Translations under genes and position numbers: made by a program | NCBI RefSeq assembly: GCF_021631985.1 | Contig: NZ_CP070225.1 | Coordinates: 7,068,001 to 7,132,000, forward strand | Length of the DNA stretch: 64,000 nucleotides | Direction of reading: 5' to 3' | DNA from: Sandaracinus amylolyticus | GTDB lineage: Bacteria; Myxococcota_A; Polyangia; Polyangiales; Sandaracinaceae | The notes under the pieces: generated by a model | Told to the model about the DNA's origin: nothing | Database searches by the model: none | The model's input: the letters and a program-made list of their open reading frames with translations, nothing else | Part shown: one piece after another, positions 1 to 8,383 of the stretch | How the letters are laid out: the number at the start of each line of letters is the position of its first letter | How positions within the stretch are numbered: position 1 is the first letter of the stretch

Positions 1-1
1 C

Positions 2-985
2 GGCGGCGCGCAGTACCTGGTGCGCGAGCGACGCGCCGGCGTGGACGACGATCTCGATCGCATCGAGTCGGGCGGGATGCTCCCGGGCGCCGATCCCACG
101 CTGGTCTCGGAGCGCGCGCGCACCCGCGGTCGCGATCAGCTCGGCACGCTGGGCGGCGGCAACCACTTCCTCGAGGTGCAGCGCGTCGCGCGCGTGCACG
201 ACGAGGTGCTCGCGGCGCGGCTCGGCATCGTCGAGGGCAACCTCACGGTGCTGGTGCACACCGGATCGCGCGGGCTCGGTCACCAGGTGTGCACCGACTT
301 CGTGCGGCGCATGGACGAGCGCTCGGACGCGCTCGGGATCGTGCTCCCCGATCGTCAGCTCGCGTGCGCCCCGCTCTCGTCGCCCGAGGGGCGCGAGTAC
401 CTCGCCGCGATGGCCGCCGCGGCGAACTTCGCGTTCGCGAACCGACAGACGATCACCCACACGGTCCGCGCGATCTTCGCGCGCATGCTCCACGCGTTCG
501 GCGATCCGACGCTCCACCTCGTCTACGACGTCGCGCACAACGTCGCGAAGATCGAGCGCTATCCCGAGGGCGAGCTCTGCGTGCACCGCAAGGGCGCGAC
601 GCGCGCGCTGGGCCCCTCGAGCGCCGAGCTCGCGCCGGCGCTGCGCGGCATCGGACAGCCGGTGCTGATCCCCGGGAGCATGGGCACCGCGTCGTTCGTG
701 ATGGTCGGTCGTGATGCGTCGGCGGAGCTCTCGTTCTCCAGCGCGTGCCACGGCGCGGGTCGCCTGATGAGCCGCGGCGCGGCGCGACGCGCGGTGCAGG
801 GCCACGTGCTGCGTCACGAGCTCGAGGCGCGCGGCATCGTCGTGAAGTGCCCGTCGAGCCCCGAGCTCGCAGAGGAAGCACCGCTCGCCTACAAGGACGT
901 CGATCGCGTGGTCGACGTCGTCGAGCGCGCGGGCATCGCGACCAAGGTCGCGCGTCTCGAGCCGCTCGGCGTGCTGAAAGGATGA
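2..985 (+). CDS. rtcB: RtcB-family RNA ligase, 3' part
   Basis: RtcB joins RNA 2',3'-cyclic phosphate or 3'-phosphate ends to 5'-OH ends, using GTP and Mn2+ through a histidine-GMP intermediate. The reading frame is open to the left edge of the window, so the N-terminal third (roughly 150 residues of a family about 480 long) is missing. Family motifs seen: GGGNHFLEVQ, HTGSRGLGHQ, AHNVAKIE, HRKGATRA (this segment carries the nucleotidylated His in the family) and a GSMGTASFVMVG block. The frame runs to TGA at 983-985. A CBS-domain gene follows after 4 bases, so the two are probably co-transcribed. An archease gene, a common partner, is not visible here. Identification is firm. Confidence 0.93.
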   Translation, partial: GGAQYLVRERRAGVDDDLDRIESGGMLPGADPTLVSERARTRGRDQLGTLGGGNHFLEVQRVARVHDEVLAARLGIVEGNLTVLVHTGSRGLGHQVCTDFVRRMDERSDALGIVLPDRQLACAPLSSPEGREYLAAMAAAANFAFANRQTITHTVRAIFARMLHAFGDPTLHLVYDVAHNVAKIERYPEGELCVHRKGATRALGPSSAELAPALRGIGQPVLIPGSMGTASFVMVGRDASAELSFSSACHGAGRLMSRGAARRAVQGHVLRHELEARGIVVKCPSSPELAEEAPLAYKDVDRVVDVVERAGIATKVARLEPLGVLKG

Positions 986-989
986 GCCG

Positions 990-1457
990 ATGACGACGAT
1001 GGGTGAGCTCTGCAATCGCACGGTGTCGATCGCCGAGCCGCGCGAGCGCGTGATCGATGCGGCGCGGCGGATGCGCGATCACCACGTCGGTTGTCTCGTG
1101 GTGGTCGAGGATCGCGACGGAGGGCGCGTGCCGGTGGGGCTGGTGACCGATCGTGATCTCGTCGTGGGCGCGCTCGCGACGCGGCCGGGATCGATCGAGC
1201 AGCTCGAGGTGCGCGACGTGATGAGCGCGCATCCGGTGATGGCGCGGGAGGAAGAGCCGCTGCTCGACGTGCTCTCGCGCATGCGCGCCCACGGCGTGCG
1301 TCGCGTTCCGGTGGTCGATCGCGCGGGTGTGCTCCAGGGGATCTTCGCGGTCGACGACATCCTCGAGCACGTGACCGAGCACCTCGATCAGGTCGTGCGA
1401 CTGCTCGGACGAGAGCGCGACCACGAGCGCGACGAGACCTCTCCGCGCGCGAGCTGA
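990..1457 (+). CDS. CBS-domain protein
   Basis: A 155-residue soluble protein built almost entirely of a paired CBS module: the first repeat at about residues 8-60, the second at about 72-125 (VMSAHPVMAREEEPLLDVLSRM is the start of repeat two, here listed only for orientation by its VMSAHPV core). CBS pairs bind adenosine nucleotides and act as sensors, but a stand-alone pair gives no direct clue to the target. ATG lies 4 bases after the rtcB stop, suggesting translational coupling. The last 70 bases overlap the 3' end of the convergent membrane-protein gene. The acidic and basic tail after residue 135 is low complexity. Confidence 0.85.
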   Translation: MTTMGELCNRTVSIAEPRERVIDAARRMRDHHVGCLVVVEDRDGGRVPVGLVTDRDLVVGALATRPGSIEQLEVRDVMSAHPVMAREEEPLLDVLSRMRAHGVRRVPVVDRAGVLQGIFAVDDILEHVTEHLDQVVRLLGRERDHERDETSPRAS

Positions 1458-2041
1458 CCGAGGGCGCGACCGATGACGTACGTCGCGATCACGATCATCA
1501 CCGCGACGAACATCAGGAACGGCACGACGTGCGGGAACACCGGCTCGAAGCCCGGCCACACCCGAAAGACCAGGTTCACGTCGTAGCGCGCGGCACCGGG
1601 CACCAGCCGGGTCAGGCTCGCGAGCACGAAGAGCGCGAGCGATGCGCGCCACCACGCCCGCGGATCCCACCCGATCGTACGGACCGCGGCGATGGCGAGC
1701 CCGACCGTGCCCGCGTGGATCAGGAGCGGCGTGGGCTCGGGCGCGCGGCCGAGCGCGAGGAGATTCCCGAGCCACATCGTCGTGCCGAGCGTCGTCCAGA
1801 TCGCGGCCACGCTGGTGAGCGACACGCTCCCGAGCGCGATGCCCAGCGCGAGCAGGAGCGGCGCGAGATGACACGCCCAGAGCAGCTCGTAGGCCGAGCC
1901 GTCGTACACCAGCCACATCACCAGCACGTGCGCGACCCACACCGCGAACGCGCCGCTCGCGAGCAGCACCCGGGACACCACGGCTTCGATCTGCGCACCG
2001 CGCGTGTTGGAAACCCGGTCAGCGTGCCGGAAACTCGGCAC
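1388..2041 (-). CDS. Polytopic membrane protein of unknown function
   Basis: About 217 residues with five to six hydrophobic segments (for example WVAHVLVMWLVY, LLLALGIALGSV, a segment around LIHAGTVGLAI and a last one at MFVAVMIVIATYVIG). No enzymatic motif is recognised. The longest frame starts with GTG at 2041; GTG codons nearer to the first membrane segment (around 1981 and 1978) are equally possible. The arginine/serine-rich tail overlaps the CBS gene by 70 bases on the other strand, so the true C-terminus of one of the two may be adventitious. It is transcribed divergently from the MarR-like gene. Confidence 0.65.
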   Translation of the reverse strand: MPSFRHADRVSNTRGAQIEAVVSRVLLASGAFAVWVAHVLVMWLVYDGSAYELLWACHLAPLLLALGIALGSVSLTSVAAIWTTLGTTMWLGNLLALGRAPEPTPLLIHAGTVGLAIAAVRTIGWDPRAWWRASLALFVLASLTRLVPGAARYDVNLVFRVWPGFEPVFPHVVPFLMFVAVMIVIATYVIGRALGQLARGEVSSRSWSRSRPSSRTT

Positions 2042-2113
2042 GTTTTCGCGTGATCACGCCCGTGATCCTCCGCGATCCCGAGCGGCACGGATCTCGCGAC
2101 TGCAGGCCCCGCC

Positions 2114-2560
2114 ATGCAGCGCGCACACACCGACGCCGTCCCGGTGTCCCGCTATCTCGCACCTGCGCCGGGTGCTTCGCTCGAGGCGCTCACGCTCGCC
2201 GTCACGCGCTTCGCGAGCCGCGTCGAGCGCGCGCTCGCGGAGCTCGACCTCACGAGCGAGACGCTCGCACTGCTCGCGCTGCTCGCGGCGGACGGGCCCT
2301 CGCGGCTGGGCGCGCACCACGCGGAGGCGCGCATCGTCGACGATCTCGTCGAGCGTGGGCTCGTCGCGGTGCGGCGCACCGCGTCGGTGCCGATCGAGGT
2401 CGAGATCACGGGGCAGGGCACGCGTGCGCTGGCTCGGGCCCGTGATCGCCTGCGCGACATCGAGCGCGCCCTCGACGCGATCGCCGATCCCCGTGAGCTC
2501 GCGGCGATCGCGCTCCGACTCCGCACCTTCGCCGACGCCGCCGACGACGTGCGCCGCTGA
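2114..2560 (+). CDS. MarR-like winged-helix regulator
   Basis: A 148-residue protein with the helical layout of MarR regulators: an N-terminal helix (ALTLAVTRFASRVERALAEL), a winged-helix region around residues 50-100 with a basic wing (VRRTASVPIEVEIT), the common ITGQGTRALARA transition, and a C-terminal dimerisation helix. Some expected helix-turn-helix residues are weak, so a divergent member. It lies directly upstream of the histidine kinase gene (25 bases) and divergently from the membrane protein gene. Targets cannot be read from sequence. Confidence 0.65.
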   Translation: MQRAHTDAVPVSRYLAPAPGASLEALTLAVTRFASRVERALAELDLTSETLALLALLAADGPSRLGAHHAEARIVDDLVERGLVAVRRTASVPIEVEITGQGTRALARARDRLRDIERALDAIADPRELAAIALRLRTFADAADDVRR

Positions 2561-2585
2561 CGCGCTCGCCTCACGATCGAACCCG

Positions 2586-3905
2586 ATGCGATTCCTTCTT
2601 CCGCGACGCCGTTCGTTCCCGGGCTGGGGGATCGACGATCCCGAGCACCGGCTCGTCCGCGCGAAGATGCGCGCGGTGCGCAAGCACCAGGGCGTCTCGA
2701 AGGTCGCCGCGCTCTTCGCGTTCCACGTGCTGCTCGCCGGGCTGCTCTGCGCCGCGGGGTACCCGTGGCCGCGCATCGCGGCGATCGCGGGCGTCGGGCT
2801 CTTCGCGTGGGTGCTCGAGCGCAGGCTCGAGGACTGCCTGAGCCCCGGGTTCCACAGCCTCAAGATCCTGCCGCCCGTGGTGGTCGTCGCGATCACCGGC
2901 GGCGTGCGAAGCCCGATCTTCCCGGCGTTCGTGTTCGGGTGCGCGCCCTTCCTGATGCTCGTCGCGTACGGCGAGCGGCGTGGGCGATGGATGTGGGCCG
3001 GCGCCGCGGTGATCGCGGTGATGACGTTCCTTCCCGAGGAAGTGCGCGGCCCCGCGCTCCCCGCGCCCTACGATCTCCTGCTCACGGGCGGCACGATGGT
3101 CGTCGCGCTCTCGGTCGTCGGCACGCTCGTCGAGCGGCTCGAGATCGCCGATCGCTTCGTCGACTCCGAGATGCAGAAGCTGCGTGGCGATCTGCTGCAC
3201 GAAGCGCTCGAGCGATCGCGCACCTTCGAGGCCGTCGCCGCGAAGGTGGGCCACGAGCTGAAGACGCCGATCGCCGCGATCCGCGTGCTCGCCGACATCG
3301 AGCATCGCCACGCGAAGGACGAGGCGTCGCGCGAGCGGCTCGCGACCGTGATCGGCGAAGCGCGCCGGATGCAGGAGATCGTCAACGACTACCTGGTGCT
3401 CGCGAAGCCCGTCGAGGCGCTCGAGATCGCGCCCTACGATCTCTCGACGGTGATCGGCGAGGTCGCGAGCTCCTTCCGCGAGACCGCGGAGCGCGCGGGG
3501 GTCGAGCTGCGCGCCAACACGGACGCCGGGACCACGATGCGCGGCGATCGCCGTCGCATCCGCGAGGCGCTGACGAACCTCGTGTCGAACGCGGTGCAGG
3601 CGAGCGAGCGCGGAGGCACCGTCTCGATCGATCTCGGGTGCGACGACGATCACGCGAGCGTCGAGGTGCGCGACGAAGGGCGCGGCATCCCCGCGCATCT
3701 CCTGCCGCGCGTGGGCACCGCGTTCTTCACCACGCGCGAGGGCGGCACCGGGCTCGGCGTGGTGCTCGCGCGCACGGTCGTGATGCAGCACGGCGGTCGG
3801 CTCTCGATCGACAGCCAGGAGGGGCTCGGCACCACGGTGCACGTCGTGCTTCCGCGCCACGCGGTGAGCAGCAGCGCGAGCACGATCGAGGGGAACGTTG
3901 ACTGA
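2586..3905 (+). CDS. Membrane-bound sensor histidine kinase
   Basis: A 439-residue kinase that autophosphorylates on His and passes phosphate to the downstream response regulator. The ATG at 2586 is chosen because the longer open frame upstream is arginine/serine-rich noise running through the MarR-like gene. N-terminal half: five or six membrane segments between residues about 41 and 182, with no large periplasmic sensor domain. Then a coiled linker, the H-box VGHELKTPIA with His about 223, the N-box TNLVSNAVQASE, and G-boxes DEGRGIP and GGTGLGVVLA. The gene overlaps or abuts the NtrC-type regulator, so the two form a cognate pair. The signal sensed is unknown; it may be a membrane property. 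Confidence 0.93.
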   Translation: MRFLLPRRRSFPGWGIDDPEHRLVRAKMRAVRKHQGVSKVAALFAFHVLLAGLLCAAGYPWPRIAAIAGVGLFAWVLERRLEDCLSPGFHSLKILPPVVVVAITGGVRSPIFPAFVFGCAPFLMLVAYGERRGRWMWAGAAVIAVMTFLPEEVRGPALPAPYDLLLTGGTMVVALSVVGTLVERLEIADRFVDSEMQKLRGDLLHEALERSRTFEAVAAKVGHELKTPIAAIRVLADIEHRHAKDEASRERLATVIGEARRMQEIVNDYLVLAKPVEALEIAPYDLSTVIGEVASSFRETAERAGVELRANTDAGTTMRGDRRRIREALTNLVSNAVQASERGGTVSIDLGCDDDHASVEVRDEGRGIPAHLLPRVGTAFFTTREGGTGLGVVLARTVVMQHGGRLSIDSQEGLGTTVHVVLPRHAVSSSASTIEGNVD

Positions 3906-3936
3906 GCGGTCCGCCCTCCCCAGAGTCCGCCCTCGC

Positions 3937-5322
3937 ATGGGTCGAGTCCTCGTCGTCGACGACGAAGCCGCGATGCGCTTCGCGCTCGCCGAGCTCCTTC
4001 GCGAGCACGGCCACGAAGCAGTGCTCGCGCCGGGCGGCCACGACGCGCTCGCCGCGCTCGATCGTGTCGATACCGTGATCGTCGACTACGCGATGCCCGA
4101 GATGGACGGGCTCGAGCTGCTCGATCGCATCCGCCAGCGCGACGCGTCGATCCCGGTGGTGATGGTCACAGCGCACGGCTCGGAGCGCCTCGCGGTGCAC
4201 GCGATCCAGCGCGGCGCGTACGACTATCTGCACAAGCCCTTCGAGCCGGACGAGCTCGCGCGGGTGATCGATCGTGCGGTCGAGGCGTCGCTGCTGCGGC
4301 GCGAGGAGCGGCGCGGGCGCATCGAGCGCAGCGTCGGCAAGCGCGTGATCGCGGAGAGCGCGTCGATGCGGCGTCTCCTCGCCGACGTGGAGCGGATCGC
4401 GCGCCGCGACATCACGGTGCTGGTCACCGGCGAGAGCGGCACCGGCAAGGAAGTGATCGCATCGCTGCTCCACGCGCAGAGCCCGCGCGTCAACGGAGGA
4501 TCGCTGGTGCGCTTCAACTGCGCGGCGCTGCCGGGCGAGCTCGCGGAGGCGGAGCTCTTCGGCCACGCGAAGGGCGCGTTCACCGGCGCGCACGCCCAGC
4601 GCTCGGGGTTCTTCGCGCGCGCCGACGGCGGCACGCTGGTCCTCGACGAGGTCGGCGAGCTGCCCCTCGCGATCCAGGCGAAGCTGCTGCGCGCGCTGCA
4701 GAACGGCGAGATCCAGCCGGTGGGCGCGGGGCGCACCGATCGTGTCGACGCGCGCGTGGTCGCGTGCACGAACCGCGATCTCGAGGCCGACGCGAACAGT
4801 GGGCGCTTCCGCTCCGATCTCTACTTCCGGCTCGCGGTCGTGGTGCTGCGGGTGCCTCCGCTGCGCGAGCGTCGCGAGGACATCCCCGCGCTCGCGAACG
4901 AGCTCTGCGCGCGCTACGGCGAGCGCTTCGGGATCGGCGACGTGCGCCTCTCGGATCGGCTGGTCGCCGAGCTCGCGCGTCGTGACTGGCCGGGCAACGT
5001 GCGCGAGCTCGAGAACGCGATCGCGCGCCTCGTGGGCCTCAGCGACGGCGGCGAGATCGACCTCGATCGGCTCGACGACGCGCGCCCCGCGCCCGAGCCC
5101 CGCGAGAGCGAGACCGAGGGCGCAGGGCTCTCGCTGCGCGAGCAGGTGCAAGCGTTCGAGCGCGGGCTCATCGTGCGCGCGCTCGAAGAAGCGCACGGCA
5201 ACCAGGTGCGCGCCGCGCAGGCGCTGCGCACGAGCCGCGCGACGTTGATCGACAAGATGCGCAAGTACGGCCTGCGTCGTCCCAGCGATCGCGACGACGA
5301 GGACGACGACGACGACGCGTGA
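3937..5322 (+). CDS. NtrC-type sigma54-dependent response regulator
   Basis: About 461 residues. Receiver domain at 1-115 with acidic pocket VVDDE and phosphoacceptor Asp about 50 (IVDYAMPEMDG), Lys in LHKPF. AAA+ domain with Walker A GESGTGKE (about 166), the sigma54-contacting loop GAFTGA (about 213-218), Walker B LVLDEVGEL, and an arginine-finger region. Fis-type helix-turn-helix at the C-terminus (NQVRAAQALRTSRATL), followed by a run of Asp residues. An in-frame TTG at 3898 would overlap the kinase stop; ATG 3937 gives the standard MGRVLVVDDE start. It activates sigma54 promoters when phosphorylated; targets are not evident nearby. Confidence 0.94.
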   Translation: MGRVLVVDDEAAMRFALAELLREHGHEAVLAPGGHDALAALDRVDTVIVDYAMPEMDGLELLDRIRQRDASIPVVMVTAHGSERLAVHAIQRGAYDYLHKPFEPDELARVIDRAVEASLLRREERRGRIERSVGKRVIAESASMRRLLADVERIARRDITVLVTGESGTGKEVIASLLHAQSPRVNGGSLVRFNCAALPGELAEAELFGHAKGAFTGAHAQRSGFFARADGGTLVLDEVGELPLAIQAKLLRALQNGEIQPVGAGRTDRVDARVVACTNRDLEADANSGRFRSDLYFRLAVVVLRVPPLRERREDIPALANELCARYGERFGIGDVRLSDRLVAELARRDWPGNVRELENAIARLVGLSDGGEIDLDRLDDARPAPEPRESETEGAGLSLREQVQAFERGLIVRALEEAHGNQVRAAQALRTSRATLIDKMRKYGLRRPSDRDDEDDDDDA

Positions 5323-5326
5323 CGCG

Positions 5327-6535
5327 TCACTCGCCGAAGAGCGCGCGGCGCGCGCCGAGCACCGCATCGGTCGCGACGTAGTCGAGCGCGGCGTGGATCG
5401 GCGAGATGTCGCGCCGAGGCTGCTCACCGCGCGCGAGCGCGCCGATGCGCCATGCGAAGTAGCCGGTCTCGCCGGCGGCCGCGAGATCGCCCGGGGCCTT
5501 GGGACGCTCGTGGAGCGCGGCGCGCTCGGCCTCGCCGCGCAACATCCGCCGCGGCAGATCGGGCTCGACGCAGATCGGGCGCGCCATGCCCGCGAGGTCG
5601 ATCGCACCGCGCGCGATCGCCGCGTCGATCGCGGCGCGTGATCGCCACCCACCGGTCGCCATCACCGCGGCGCCGGTGATGCGCTTCGCGGAGAGCGCGA
5701 GCTCGGCGAAGTACCCCTCGCGCGGCGCGTCGCGATCGAGGCCGAGCATCGCGGCGCGCTCGATGTCGCCTCCGGAGATCTCGAGGAGATCGATGCCCGC
5801 GCGATCGAGCATCGCGATCACGGCGAGCGCGTCGTCGGGCGAGAAGTGGCCGCGATCGGCATCGGGCGCGTTGAGCTTCACGGCGATCGTGAACCTCGCG
5901 CCGCACGCGGCGCGGGTGCGCGCGACGAGCTCGAGCAGCATCCGCGCGCGGTTCTCGAGCGAGCCGCCCCACGCGTCGTCGCGGCGGTTGATGCGCGGCG
6001 AGAGGAACTGGCTCAGCAGGAACCCGTGGGCCGCGTGGAGCTGCGCTCCGTCGAAGCCCGCATCGCGCGCCATCACCGCGCCCGCGACGAACGCATCGAG
6101 GATCGCCTCGATCTCGTCGTCACGCAGCGCGCGAGGACGCGCGAACGCGCCGAGCATCGCGACCGCCGGTCCGTCGCTCGGCGCGACGGGATCGTTCGCG
6201 ATGAAGCGGCTCGTCTGGCGGCCGGGATGACAGAGCTGCACCAGCGCCGCGTTGCCCGCGCGCTTCGCTGCCGACGCGAGCCGGGCGAGGGCCTCGCGAT
6301 CGGTGCGCTCGTCGAGCACCACGTTGCCCATGCGCTCGCGATGCCGGCGGCTGATCGTCGTGTTGCCGGTGATGATCAGCGACGCGCCACCGCGCGACCA
6401 GGTCTCGTAGAGATGCTCGAGCTCGGGCGTGGGGTCGCCCCGCCGCGCGAGCCCCTCGCTGGTCGCGGCCTTCGCCAGCCGGTGCGCGAGCACGAGCCCG
6501 GAGCGCAGCGTGATCGGATCGATCATCGAGCCCAT
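5327..6535 (-). CDS. Old Yellow Enzyme family NADH:flavin oxidoreductase
   Basis: A 402-residue FMN-dependent TIM-barrel oxidoreductase, which reduces activated C=C bonds or related substrates with NAD(P)H. Signs: the N-terminal barrel start (IDPITLRSGLVLAHRL), QLCHPGRQTSR, the conserved HAAHGFLLSQFLSP block, NRRDDAWGGSLENRARML, and the FMN-phosphate region IDLAGMARPICVEPDLP. Two adjacent ATG codons (6535 and 6526) are candidate starts; the longer frame upstream overlaps the divergent gene and is rejected. It converges on the NtrC-type gene with only 4 bases between stops. The physiological substrate is unknown. Confidence 0.92.
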   Translation of the reverse strand: MGSMIDPITLRSGLVLAHRLAKAATSEGLARRGDPTPELEHLYETWSRGGASLIITGNTTISRRHRERMGNVVLDERTDREALARLASAAKRAGNAALVQLCHPGRQTSRFIANDPVAPSDGPAVAMLGAFARPRALRDDEIEAILDAFVAGAVMARDAGFDGAQLHAAHGFLLSQFLSPRINRRDDAWGGSLENRARMLLELVARTRAACGARFTIAVKLNAPDADRGHFSPDDALAVIAMLDRAGIDLLEISGGDIERAAMLGLDRDAPREGYFAELALSAKRITGAAVMATGGWRSRAAIDAAIARGAIDLAGMARPICVEPDLPRRMLRGEAERAALHERPKAPGDLAAAGETGYFAWRIGALARGEQPRRDISPIHAALDYVATDAVLGARRALFGE

Positions 6536-6638
6536 CCGACGAGGATGACCGCATCGCGGGCGCCCGACTTGAACGATGCGGCGAATGGGCCTCGACGCGG
6601 CGCGCGGACGACCGCAGCCTTCGGCCGTGACCACGACG

Positions 6639-7309
6639 ATGCGAGCGATCCGCGGGATGGTGATGGGCGAGCTGGGGCGCTGGCGTCCCTCGTTGATCGA
6701 GGCGCTCGAGGCACACGAAGGGCGCGAGGCCGCGGAGGCGATCTGCGACGAGGCCGCGAGCCGGCTCGACGCGATGCTCGACTCGATCCCGGACCCGGGC
6801 TGGACCGCGCCGCACATGCGTGCGTTCACGATCGGCGGCGCGATCTACGTCGCGACCTACCTCGCGCTCGCGCCGCGCGGCTACGACGCGGCGCGCGCGT
6901 GGGAGATCTGCGAGTCCGCGACGCGCGCACGGGGATGCGCGGGATGGAGCGCAGCATGGCGGCGAACGGTCTCTTCATCTGGCCGATGAAGGCCCTCTCG
7001 CGCTGGATCGCGAAGCGCTCGCACGAAGCGCCGGTCGGAGGCTGGGTCTTCGACTTCGTCGAGGGCGAGCCCGGCACCTTCGAGTACGGCGTCGACTACA
7101 AGCGCTGTGCGATCCGCGAGCTCGCGATCGCGAACGGCGCCGCCGAATTCGCGCCGTACATCTGCCTCGCCGACGTGCCGGGGAGCGAGGTGTTCGGCTG
7201 GGGGCTGACCCGCACCGAGACGATCGCGCAGGGCGGCTCGCGCTGCGACTTCCGCTTCCAGCGCGGCGCCGAGACGCGGGTGCGCGTGAAGCTCCCGATC
7301 GCGCGCTGA
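6639..7309 (+). pseudogene. ATC-hydrolase-family gene with one-base frameshift
   Basis: The product resembles the L-2-amino-thiazoline-4-carboxylate hydrolase family: a helical N-terminal half (ELGRWRPSLIEALEAHEG, IGGAIYVATYLAL) and the C-terminal half with FEYGVDYKRCAIREL, ICLADVP, RTETIAQGGSRCDFRF. The two halves are in different frames. Adding one G to the run of four G at 6931-6934 joins them cleanly through ARGMRGMERSMAANG. So the sequence either carries a real one-base deletion or a homopolymer error. Upstream in-frame starts exist at 6576 (ATG) and 6627 (GTG). It is divergent from the Old Yellow Enzyme gene and convergent with the cytochrome gene. Confidence 0.75.
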
Positions 7310-7311
7310 GG

Positions 7312-7989
7312 TCAGAGCGCGCCGATCGTGCGATGGCACTCGGCGCAGGTTCCGAGCAGCGCACCGTAGGCTCGTGCCCGCTGCGCTCCGTCGCGGGCAC
7401 GCTGTGCCTCTCTCGCGCGCTCGCGCGCACGATCGTCGACGAGCGGCGCGTCGAGCAGCGCTGCAGCACCTGCGGCGTAGCGCTCGGCGTCCTCGAGCAC
7501 GAGCCCTTCCCAGAGCCGATCGGTCGCCCAGGCATGGTGGCGCGTCCGCGCAGCGACGTCGTCGCGCGGAGGGACCGGCGCCTCGGACATCCGCACGTCC
7601 GCCCCCATCTCGCGATGACACTCACCGCACGTCCGCGCGACGGTGCCCAAGCCGTGCGCAGCCGCTCCGACGTCGCGCGCCGACTCCACCTCGCGCGCCG
7701 CGCTGTGCATCACGTCGAGCCACAGCCCGCGCAGCGAGATCGGCGCTCCGGCACGCGCGAGCTCGCGCGCAGCACGCCGCGCCACGACGAGATCTCCACG
7801 CACCAGCGCGTCGCGCACACGAATGGATGGCTCGAAGTGGTGCGCCGAGGGCGGGGAGGTGGCGCGCTCCTGCGCGGGCGCGCTGGGGGCCTGCACCGCG
7901 AGCGGCAACGCGAGCGCGACGGCCGCGATCACGAAGAGCACGCCGCGCCAGCAGGTCCGCACGGTCACATCGGAGCACCTACGCGCCAT
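7312..7989 (-). CDS. Exported diheme c-type cytochrome
   Basis: A 225-residue protein with an N-terminal signal/anchor (VLFVIAAVALALPLAVQ, residues about 17-33) and two heme-binding CxxCH motifs, CGECH near residue 122 and CAECH near 216. Between them is an Ala/Arg-rich helical region, as in cytochrome c'/c556-like or small multiheme subunits. It should be periplasmic. It has no obvious operon partner; the stop is two bases from the end of the frameshifted gene on the other strand. Electron partner unknown. Confidence 0.8.
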   Translation of the reverse strand: MARRCSDVTVRTCWRGVLFVIAAVALALPLAVQAPSAPAQERATSPPSAHHFEPSIRVRDALVRGDLVVARRAARELARAGAPISLRGLWLDVMHSAAREVESARDVGAAAHGLGTVARTCGECHREMGADVRMSEAPVPPRDDVAARTRHHAWATDRLWEGLVLEDAERYAAGAAALLDAPLVDDRARERAREAQRARDGAQRARAYGALLGTCAECHRTIGAL

Positions 7990-8026
7990 ACGTGAACGCC
8001 CAACGCGCCCATTCGGTCGTCCGCGC

Positions 8027-8350
8027 TCACGCGTGCACGTCGCGGCTCGGCGCGCCCTCTCGCTCGGCGCCCTTCACTCGCGCGCGGAGCTGCTGCAGGA
8101 GGAGCTCGCGCGTCGCCCCGTCCGCTCGGCTCCGCAGCAGCTGCTCGCCGTCGACGACGACGCGGGTCGAGGTCCACGTGCCCTCGGGCCCGCCGCGCAC
8201 CCACTCGAGCAGCACCACGACGTCGTCGGTGTCGACGCGCGGCTCGATCTCGAACAGGAACCCCTCGAGCCCGAGCTCCTCGAAGAGCGCGGCCGACGCG
8301 GCGCGCGCCTCGAGCAGGCCATCGAGCGTCCACAGCTTCGATCGCTCCAT
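8027..8350 (-). CDS. Small hypothetical protein
   Basis: A 107-residue acidic protein starting at ATG 8350. It has a regular alpha/beta composition (LDGLLEARAASAALFEELG, then FLFEIEPRVDTDDVVVLLEWV, a short segment with alternating hydrophobic residues) and no membrane segment or known motif. The frame has typical third-position GC for this genome and no overlap with a better frame, so I regard it as probably real. Its neighbours on the same strand are the alpha/beta hydrolase upstream and the diheme cytochrome downstream. Confidence 0.55.
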   Translation of the reverse strand: MERSKLWTLDGLLEARAASAALFEELGLEGFLFEIEPRVDTDDVVVLLEWVRGGPEGTWTSTRVVVDGEQLLRSRADGATRELLLQQLRARVKGAEREGAPSRDVHA

Positions 8351-8383
8351 GCACGCGCACCTAGACGCGACGTGCTCCGGCGA

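Noticed and set aside
453-1940. 495-residue minus-strand frame over rtcB and the CBS gene
   Set aside because: Arg/Ala/His-rich shadow of the plus-strand genes; no domain logic, and RtcB/CBS motifs are clear in the other frames.
2004-2585. N-terminal extension of the histidine kinase
   Set aside because: Ser/Arg-rich sequence overlapping the MarR-like gene in another frame; ATG 2586 gives a normal N-terminus.
3727-5652. 641-residue minus-strand frame over the NtrC-type gene
   Set aside because: Antisense artefact of GC-rich codons; the plus strand has intact Walker and GAFTGA motifs.
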